Assembly (NCBI GenBank): GCA_016789705.1
Contig: JAEUQR010000187.1
Span: 1 to 48,434, forward strand
DNA: 48,434 nucleotides
Direction of reading: 5' to 3'
Source: Acidobacteriota bacterium
GTDB taxonomy: Bacteria; Acidobacteriota; Vicinamibacteria; Vicinamibacterales; UBA2999
This document shows positions 42,403 through 48,434 of this stretch, piece after piece; the first letter of the stretch is position 1, and every line of letters starts with the position of its first letter. A model generated the notes under the pieces. That model was not told the DNA's origin. It searched no databases and saw only the letters and a list, made by a program, of their open reading frames with translations. Position numbers and translations under genes: made by a program.

Positions 42403-42529
42403 CCGACTCTCCGAAGCGCCGGCGTCGGCCGGCAACGGGCGCGGGGGCAGTTTGCCACATCGACCCACCTCAGCCGCAATGCGTCACGTCGGCGCCCGGT
42501 CCACGGCTTAGAATCCGCACACCAACCGG

Positions 42530-45037
42530 ATGGAGCCGCCCCTGCCCCCGGCCGCGAATACCGCCGACGCACGAGCGCGCCGTCCGGCGGTGGCGCGGCG
42601 ACGCGGCAGCGGCGTGCCAGGCGGCGCCATCGCCCTCGTCGTCTTCGGCGTCGTGCTGCTCGCCGGGCTGTGGGTGACGATTCTCGGCCGCATCCGCCTC
42701 GAACGCGCCGAGGCCGTCGAGGCCGAGTTCGGCCGCAACACCAACCTCGCGCTCGCCCTCGACGTCCAGACGCAGCAGCTCATCCAGGGCATCGATCAGT
42801 TCCTGGTGCTGATGCGCCACCAGGCCGAACACACGCCGCCGCGCGTGCCGCTGACCGAGCTCGTGGCGCCGGCCTTCGCCGGTACGCGGAACATCACGCT
42901 CATGGGCGTGTTCGACGCACGGGGCGACGTGCTCGAGTCGGTGAGCGAGTTTGCCGCCACCAGCGCCGCCGACCGGCCGATGTTCCGCTTCCATCGCGAC
43001 AACCCGTCGCGCGACCTGCTGGTCTCACCGCCCGTGCTCGGACGCATGAGTGGTCGCTGGGTGATCACCTTCACGCGCCGCGTGGACCGTCCCGATGGCA
43101 GCTTCGGCGGCATGGTGCTCATCTCGCTCGAGCCGCGCTACCTCACGTCGCTCTTCGAACAGACGACCCTCGGGCCGCTCGACGTCATGACGCAGGCGCT
43201 CGAGAGCGGCATCACCCTTGCCCTGCGGCGCGGGCCGGCGACGTCGTTCGGCTCCGACATCTCGGGCTCGCAGCTCCTGCGCGAGGTCGCGGCCCGCCGC
43301 ATCGGCCGTTATGTGGACGACGGCGAGCAGGACGGCCACCGCCGCATCGTGGCCTACCGCGAGCTGTCGAATTACCCCGTCATCGCCGCGGTCGCCACGT
43401 CCGAAGCCGCGGCGCTGGCCCCGGTCGAGCAGCGCGCGCGCACCTACTACACGGTGGGCACGCTCGTGAGCCTGGCCATCACGCTCGTCTGCCTCGTCGG
43501 CGCGGGCCTGCTCGTGCGGCAGCAGCGCGCCAATCGCCGCCTCACGGAACAGGCCTCGCTGCTCGACGAAGCGCAGGACGCCATCATGGTGAGCGGCCTC
43601 GACGACCGCCTCACCTACTGGAACCGCAGTGCCGAACGCCTGTACGGCTGGCCGGCACGCGAGGTGATCGGCCGCACGCTCGCCGACGTGCTCTACCCGC
43701 ACGACCGCGCGGCCGTGGAGGCGGCGCTCGGCGCCGCGACCGACACCGGCACATGGGTGGGCGAACTGCAGCCGCGGGCCCGCGACGGCCGTCGCGTCAT
43801 CACGCAGAGCCGCTGGACGCTCGTCCGCGACCGGCGCGGCGAGCCGATGAGCCTGCTCACGATCGACACCGACGTGACCGACCGGCGGCAGCTCGAACAG
43901 CAGTTCTATCGCGCCCAGCGGCTCGAGAGCATCGGCACGCTGGCCGGCGGCATCGCGCACGACCTGAACAACGTGCTGCAGCCGATCATGCTCGCCAACG
44001 AGATCCTCTACGAGCAGGCGACCGACGACGACACCCGCGACCTGCTCGCCAAGGTGGGCGACAGCGCGCGGCGCGGGGCCGAGATGGTGCGCCAGGTGCT
44101 GTCGTTCGCGCGCGGTCAGGACGGCCGCCGCGTCGAGGTGCCGGTCGGGCCGCTCATCGACGACGTCGTGCAGATCGCGCGCGACACGCTGCCGAAGGAC
44201 ATCACGATCGCGGCCTCGGTGGAGGACGGCCTGCCGCCGCTCGTCGGCGATCCCACGCAGTTCCATCAGGTCCTCCTCAACCTCTGCGTGAACGCGCGCG
44301 ATGCCATGCCGGGCGGCGGCCACCTGCGCCTCGCGGCCTCGAAGGTGCTGCTGCCGTCGCCCGGCGAGCCGGTGCTCGGCGACGCGGCGGCCGGGACCTT
44401 CGTGGTGCTCGAGGTGGAAGACACCGGCATCGGCATCCCGCCGGGCGACATCGACCGGATCTTCGATCCGTTCTTCACCACCAAGGCGCCGGGCAAAGGC
44501 ACCGGCCTCGGTCTGTCCACCTCGCTCACCATCGTCCGGAACCACGGCGGACAGATCCGCGTCCTCAGCGAGCCGGGGCGCGGCACGCGCTTCCGCGTGT
44601 ATCTGCCCGCGTCGGGCGCGGTGCCGGCGGCGCCCCTCGAGGCGCCCGCGCGGCCCACCACGGCGGGTGAAGGCCGGAGGGTGCTCTTCGTGGACGACGA
44701 GCCGGCGATCCGCCACGTGGCGAAACAGGCGCTCGAGGGCGCCGGCTATCGCGTGCTCGTGGCGACGAACGGCGCCGAGGCGGTGAACATCGTCACGGCG
44801 GATCCCGCGGCCATCGACGTGGTCGTCACCGACATGATGATGCCGGTGCTCGGCGGCGAAGGACTCATCCGCGAACTCCGGCGCCGCGCGCCGGCGGTGC
44901 GGATCATCGCGGCCAGCGGCATCAGCAGCAACGAAGCGCTGGCCCGGGCGGCCGGCCTGCCGCCCGGGTGCTTCCTGGCGAAGCCCTTCACGGCGCCGGC
45001 GCTGCTGCAGGTGCTGAGCGACGTGCTGGCGCGCTGA
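42530..45037 (+). CDS. Hybrid sensor histidine kinase with extracellular sensor, PAS and receiver domains
   Basis: 835 residues. Order: membrane segment 1 (~31-53), periplasmic Cache/PDC-like sensor (~54-300), membrane segment 2 (~305-325), PAS (~340-450), HisKA with phospho-His477 in GGIAHDLNN, HATPase (LNLCVNARDAMP, DTGIGIP, FDPFFTTKAPGKGTGLGLS), and a C-terminal receiver with Asp768 in VVTDMMMP and Lys in FLAKPF. GGIAHDLNN places it near the FixL/NtrB-type kinases. It has no separate output gene nearby. The ATG follows a TAGAAT box by 15 nt. Confidence 0.94.
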   Translation: MEPPLPPAANTADARARRPAVARRRGSGVPGGAIALVVFGVVLLAGLWVTILGRIRLERAEAVEAEFGRNTNLALALDVQTQQLIQGIDQFLVLMRHQAEHTPPRVPLTELVAPAFAGTRNITLMGVFDARGDVLESVSEFAATSAADRPMFRFHRDNPSRDLLVSPPVLGRMSGRWVITFTRRVDRPDGSFGGMVLISLEPRYLTSLFEQTTLGPLDVMTQALESGITLALRRGPATSFGSDISGSQLLREVAARRIGRYVDDGEQDGHRRIVAYRELSNYPVIAAVATSEAAALAPVEQRARTYYTVGTLVSLAITLVCLVGAGLLVRQQRANRRLTEQASLLDEAQDAIMVSGLDDRLTYWNRSAERLYGWPAREVIGRTLADVLYPHDRAAVEAALGAATDTGTWVGELQPRARDGRRVITQSRWTLVRDRRGEPMSLLTIDTDVTDRRQLEQQFYRAQRLESIGTLAGGIAHDLNNVLQPIMLANEILYEQATDDDTRDLLAKVGDSARRGAEMVRQVLSFARGQDGRRVEVPVGPLIDDVVQIARDTLPKDITIAASVEDGLPPLVGDPTQFHQVLLNLCVNARDAMPGGGHLRLAASKVLLPSPGEPVLGDAAAGTFVVLEVEDTGIGIPPGDIDRIFDPFFTTKAPGKGTGLGLSTSLTIVRNHGGQIRVLSEPGRGTRFRVYLPASGAVPAAPLEAPARPTTAGEGRRVLFVDDEPAIRHVAKQALEGAGYRVLVATNGAEAVNIVTADPAAIDVVVTDMMMPVLGGEGLIRELRRRAPAVRIIAASGISSNEALARAAGLPPGCFLAKPFTAPALLQVLSDVLAR

Positions 45038-45052
45038 GGCGCGCGCCCGCCG

Positions 45053-46483
45053 TCAGCGGCGACCGAGCGCGCCGCGCAGCTTGTCGGCGAGCGAACCGAG
45101 CGACGCTGTGGGGGCGGCATCGGGACGCTGCGCGTACTCGCGCAGCTCCGCCCGTTCCCGCTGCTCGGCCACGGCCTTGCGGCTGAGACGTATGCGCCGG
45201 CCCGCCGGATCGACCTCGAGCACGACGACTTCGACGTCGCTGCCGAGCGGGAACGCCTTGAGCATGTCTTCGTCGCGATCGACGCCGGTTTCCGAGAAGG
45301 GAACGAGCCCGGTCTTGCCGGGGGCGAGGAAGACGAACACGCCGAACTTCTCGTGTTTGTCGACCTTGCCGGTCACGATCGCGCCCGGCACGATGCCTTC
45401 CCTCGGTGCCGTCGCGCCCGCCGCGCGGGACGTGCCCTCATCGACCATCGCCACGCCGATGCGCTTCTGCGCCGCGTCGATCGTGAGGATCTCGAAGGCG
45501 CCCGGCGCACCCGGCGCAACTGCCTTCGCCCAGCCGCCGGCGCGGCCCGTGGGCGGGAAGGTGGAGGCATGGGCCAGCGCCTCGATGCCGGGCTCGAGTT
45601 CGACGAACGCGCCGAACTCGGCCACGCGCGTCACCCTGCCGGTGCGCACCTGCCCCACCGCATAACTCTCGGCCACGTGGACCCACGGATCGTTCTGGAG
45701 CTGCTTGAGGCCGAGCGAGATCTTGCCGGTGGCCTCATCGACGCGCAGCACCTTCACGGTGATCTGGTCGCCGGGCGCCGCCACTTCGTTGGCCGAGACG
45801 CGTGACCAGCCCATCTCCGACACGTGCAGCAGGCCCTGGATGCCGCCGAGGTCCACGAACGCGCCGAAGTCGAGCACCGACGTCACGCGGCCCGTGAGCA
45901 CGGCACCCGGCACAATCGAGGCGCGCACGGCTTCGGCATTGGCGCGCTGCGCCTCTTCGAGCTGGCGCCGGCGCGACACCACCAGGTTCTTGCCGCCGTC
46001 CTTGTACTCGATGATGCGGAACGTGTAGGTCTGGCCCACGTGCACCGCCGGGTCCGCCGAGCGCACGATGTCGATCTGCGAGAACGGGCAGAAGGCGCGC
46101 TCGCGGGCGATGCGCACTTCGTAGCCGCCCTTCACTTCCTTCTCGACGCGGCCTTCCACGGCCAGGCCCGCCTCGTAGGCGTCTTCGAGCTCGCGCTGGG
46201 TGGCGGCGTTGCGCACGCCCTTGCGGGAGAGCTTCAGGCCACCGGCGGTCGACACGACCATCGCCTGCAGGCGGTCGCCCACCGCGACCTCGATGTCGCC
46301 ATCGTCGTCCTTGAGCTCAGCCACCTCGATTTCGGCTTCGCTCTTGCCGCCGATGCTCACGAGGGCCACCTTCGGACCGATCGACACGATGGTGCCATCC
46401 ACCATCTGGCCGCGTTCGAACTGCTTCGCGGTGCGTTCCGAGGCTTCGAACAACGCGGCGAAATCTTCGTCCTGCTCGCTCAC
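45053..46483 (-). CDS. S1 RNA-binding protein with five S1 domains (RpsA-like)
   Basis: 476 residues. Five OB-fold S1 repeats: about 24-95, 108-177, 196-264 (VTSVLDFGAFVDLGGIQGLLHVSEM), 278-345 (VTRVAEFGAFVELEPGIEALAHAST) and 365-437. Repeats 3 and 4 are the best matches; 1, 2 and 5 diverge. The acidic N-terminus (SEQDEDFAALFEASE) also occurs in ribosomal protein S1. Whether it is the main S1 cannot be told; several bacteria carry shorter paralogues. The GTG start has GGGGAG 7 nt upstream and TATAAT 26 nt upstream. Confidence 0.88.
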   Translation of the reverse strand: MSEQDEDFAALFEASERTAKQFERGQMVDGTIVSIGPKVALVSIGGKSEAEIEVAELKDDDGDIEVAVGDRLQAMVVSTAGGLKLSRKGVRNAATQRELEDAYEAGLAVEGRVEKEVKGGYEVRIARERAFCPFSQIDIVRSADPAVHVGQTYTFRIIEYKDGGKNLVVSRRRQLEEAQRANAEAVRASIVPGAVLTGRVTSVLDFGAFVDLGGIQGLLHVSEMGWSRVSANEVAAPGDQITVKVLRVDEATGKISLGLKQLQNDPWVHVAESYAVGQVRTGRVTRVAEFGAFVELEPGIEALAHASTFPPTGRAGGWAKAVAPGAPGAFEILTIDAAQKRIGVAMVDEGTSRAAGATAPREGIVPGAIVTGKVDKHEKFGVFVFLAPGKTGLVPFSETGVDRDEDMLKAFPLGSDVEVVVLEVDPAGRRIRLSRKAVAEQRERAELREYAQRPDAAPTASLGSLADKLRGALGRR

Positions 46484-46509
46484 TGCACTCTCCCCTGCTG
46501 GAACCTGTG

Positions 46510-46515
46510 ATTATA
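46510..46515 (-). promoter_or_regulatory. -10 box TATAAT of the S1-protein gene
   Basis: Perfect TATAAT on the minus strand, 26 nt before the GTG at 46483. A short leader with GGGGAG follows, so this gene is conventionally led. A second box, TATTCT (46528-46533), points the other way. Confidence 0.65.
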
Positions 46516-46659
46516 CGGGGCGGATGGTATTCTGCGCGGAGCGCGCCGATCTCCGGCCGCGCTGCCTCCGGAAGCCGGCCATGACGCGCATCCCCACGAC
46601 CGCCGCCCGTCCGCACCTCGCTGCCGCCCTCGTGGGAGGCGCCGCCGCGTGACGACCTG

Positions 46660-47910
46660 GTGAGTTCGCCGTTCCGCGCGCTCCGGTCGCGCAACTACCG
46701 GCTCTTCTTCATCGGCCAGGGCATCTCGCTCATCGGCTCGTGGATGACGCGGCTGGCCACGTCGTGGCTCGTCTATCGGTTGACCGACTCGGAGTTCCTG
46801 CTCGGCGTGGTCGCCTTCGCCAGCCAGGCGCCGTCGCTCGTCCTGCCGCCACTCGCCGGCGTGTGGCTGGACCGCTACGACCGCCATAAGGTGCTCATCG
46901 TGGTGCAGGTGCTGGCCATGGCGCAGTCGCTGGCCATGGCGGCGCTCACGCTCACCGACCTCATCACGATTCCGTGGATCATCGGACTGGCGCTGTTCCA
47001 GGGGGTCGTGAGCGCGGTCGAGATCCCGACGCGCCAGGCGTTCGTGGTGCGGATGATCGACGACCGGGCGGACCTGAGCAACGCCATCGCCCTCAATTCA
47101 TCGAACTTCAACGCCACGCGCCTCGTGGGCCCGGCCATTGCCGGCATGGTCGTGGCGGCGGTGGGCGAAGGCTACTGCTTCCTCATCGACGGGCTGAGTT
47201 ACATCGCCGTCATCTGGGGGCTGATGGCGATGCGCCTCACGCCCGACGACCGGCCGCGGGTCGAGCGCCACCTGTGGGACGAACTCACCGACGGCTGGCA
47301 GTACATCGTGGCCTCCACCCCCATCCGCACGCTCTTCATCTTCCTGGCCGCCATCGGCGTGCTGAGCGCGCCCTATTCGGTGCTCACGCCGGTGCTGGCC
47401 GGACGCACGCTCGGCGGCGGCGCCCACACCCTCGGGCTGCTCATGGCGGCCACCGGCGTCGGCGCGCTCGCCTGCGCCGTGCGCCTCGTGCTGCGCACCA
47501 CGGTCGTCGGTCTCGGCCGCCTGATCGCCTTCGCGGTGGCCGGCTTCGGCGTCGGCTGCGTCCTGCTCGGCCAGTCGCCGCACCTCTGGCTGTCGATGGC
47601 TCTCATGACCGTGACCGGCTACGGCCTGATGTACCAAGTGGTCGCCACCAACACGATCGTGCAGACGATCGTGGACGACGACAAGCGCGGCCGCGTCATG
47701 TCGTTCTACACGATCGCGCTCGCCGGGTCCGGCCCGCTCGGCAGCCTGCTCGCCGGGTCGCTGGCCGCCCGCATCGGCGTCGAAGCCACCTACGCGCTCA
47801 GCGGCGGCACGTGTCTGCTGATGGCGCTGTGGTTCTGGCGGCAGCTGCCGGCGATGCGCGAGGCCGTCCGGCCGCGCTACGTGGAACTGGGCATCATCGC
47901 CGAGCCGTGA
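46660..47910 (+). CDS. MFS transporter, MFS_3 (EntS-like) family
   Basis: 416 residues with about twelve membrane segments. SSPFRALRSRNYRLFFIGQGISLIGSWM is the usual start of the MFS_3 group (enterobactin exporter EntS and macrolide pumps); DRYDRHKVLI is loop 2-3 motif A. Likely an efflux pump. The GTG start has no nearby Shine-Dalgarno sequence; no other in-frame start exists between it and 46615. A TATTCT box lies 126 bases upstream. An ABC exporter gene follows 43 bases on, on the same strand. Confidence 0.87.
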   Translation: MSSPFRALRSRNYRLFFIGQGISLIGSWMTRLATSWLVYRLTDSEFLLGVVAFASQAPSLVLPPLAGVWLDRYDRHKVLIVVQVLAMAQSLAMAALTLTDLITIPWIIGLALFQGVVSAVEIPTRQAFVVRMIDDRADLSNAIALNSSNFNATRLVGPAIAGMVVAAVGEGYCFLIDGLSYIAVIWGLMAMRLTPDDRPRVERHLWDELTDGWQYIVASTPIRTLFIFLAAIGVLSAPYSVLTPVLAGRTLGGGAHTLGLLMAATGVGALACAVRLVLRTTVVGLGRLIAFAVAGFGVGCVLLGQSPHLWLSMALMTVTGYGLMYQVVATNTIVQTIVDDDKRGRVMSFYTIALAGSGPLGSLLAGSLAARIGVEATYALSGGTCLLMALWFWRQLPAMREAVRPRYVELGIIAEP

Positions 47911-47953
47911 CGCCGGCGCGTTCCGGGGTGTGAGAGGATCGACCTCCCACCCG

Positions 47954-48434
47954 ATGCTGATGGTCCTCCGCTTCCTCCGGCCCTTTCGCGCACCGATCGC
48001 GGGCGTGCTGGCGCTGGCACTCGCCCAGTCGCTCGCCAATCTCTACCTGCCGCGGCTCATGGCCGACATCGTCGACCACGGCATCGTCGTCGGCGACACC
48101 CGCCGCATCTTCGAGATCGGCGGGCTGATGCTCGTGGTGGCCGTGCTCGGCACGGCCTGCGCCGTCGGCGCCTCGTACTTCGCGTCGCGGGTCGCCATCG
48201 GCGTCGGACGCGCCGTGCGGGACGAGCTCTTCGCCCGCGTGGCGCACTTCCCGGTGCACCAGTTCGACCGCTTCAGCACGGCGTCGCTCGTCACGCGCAC
48301 GACCAACGACACCACGCAGGTGCAGCAGGTGCTGCTCATGCTGCTCACGATGGCCGTCACGGCGCCGATGATGGCGATTGGCGGCGTGCTGCTGTCGCTG
48401 TCGCAGGATGCCGGCCTCGCCCGCGTGCTCATCG
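47954..48434 (+). CDS. ABC exporter membrane subunit, cut by the window end
   Basis: First 160 residues of an ABC-transporter permease-type chain, frame open at the end. MLMVLRFLRPFRAPIAGVLALALAQSLANLYLPRLMADIVDHGIV is the first membrane hairpin and coupling region of the heterodimeric multidrug type; FPVHQFDRFSTASLVTRTTNDTTQVQ is the conserved intracellular loop before helix 3. The ATPase half would lie beyond 48434. It follows an MFS efflux gene by 43 bases, so both may serve export. Confidence 0.9.
   Translation, partial: MLMVLRFLRPFRAPIAGVLALALAQSLANLYLPRLMADIVDHGIVVGDTRRIFEIGGLMLVVAVLGTACAVGASYFASRVAIGVGRAVRDELFARVAHFPVHQFDRFSTASLVTRTTNDTTQVQQVLLMLLTMAVTAPMMAIGGVLLSLSQDAGLARVLI

Noticed and set aside
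46581..46652. 23-codon frame (MTRIPTTAARP...) before the MFS_3 transporter as a leader peptide
   Set aside because: No regulatory codon run, no terminator or alternative pairing could be seen; probably chance.

Overview
The window is GC-rich, gene-dense bacterial chromosome. The gene content points to an Acidobacteriota lineage, probably Vicinamibacteria-like: an X6-type ECF sigma factor overlapping a membrane Ser/Thr kinase, PQQ and haem-c proteins, secreted amidohydrolases, amidases and hydrolases, and many short secreted proteins of unknown function. This placement is inferred from gene content; no 16S or marker gene is present. I saw no tRNA, rRNA, CRISPR array, prophage or insertion sequence. 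Intergenic spaces are mostly under 200 bases. The one longer gap, 4533-4897, holds a histidine leader peptide and attenuator.

Layout. 1-2147 (minus): ECF sigma factor and Ser/Thr kinase, the kinase running off the left edge. 2270-4532 (minus): two secreted proteins, one a repeat-rich fibre-like protein ending in a peptidase S74 autocleavage/chaperone domain. 4652-10431 (plus): hisL leader and attenuator, then hisI-hisG-hisD-hisC-hisB-hisH-hisF, tightly packed with overlapping stops and starts; hisA lies alone at 18094-18810. 10518-13483 (minus): dienelactone hydrolase, cupin, membrane protein, TrmN6-like methyltransferase. 13638-18810 (plus): CHRD protein, cytochrome c/PQQ dehydrogenase, cupin, amidohydrolase, hisA. 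18800-24334: mixed strands, with an amidase, a VapB-VapC pair divergent from a second VapC, and a secreted MetX-like hydrolase. 24497-33162: hydroxyacid-oxoacid transhydrogenase, SDR, ketopantoate-reductase-like protein, DUF1905 protein, outer-membrane barrel, haem protein, UMF1-type transporter, luciferase-like oxidoreductase. 33291-39020 (minus): cytochrome c/copper monooxygenase fusion and partner, DHFR-like reductase, serine hydrolase, VTT membrane protein, nitrilase. 39105-48434: epoxide hydrolase, orphan solute-binding protein, SRPBCC protein, hybrid histidine kinase, five-domain S1 protein, MFS exporter, and the start of an ABC exporter.

Most notable. (1) The leader upstream of hisI encodes a 23-residue peptide with eight His codons, and three mutually exclusive RNA pairings can be drawn ending in a 9-bp U-tract terminator: a textbook ribosome-mediated his attenuator, apparently on a leaderless transcript. 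(2) At least a dozen genes have a TANNNT box 6-11 nt before the start codon, so leaderless initiation looks common here; two divergent genes with start codons 21 nt apart appear to share one overlapping -10 box. (3) Two families of REP-like palindromes occupy intergenic spaces. (4) One gene has its Shine-Dalgarno sequence inside a perfect 10-bp hairpin. Most antisense open frames are GC-rich shadows and were left out.
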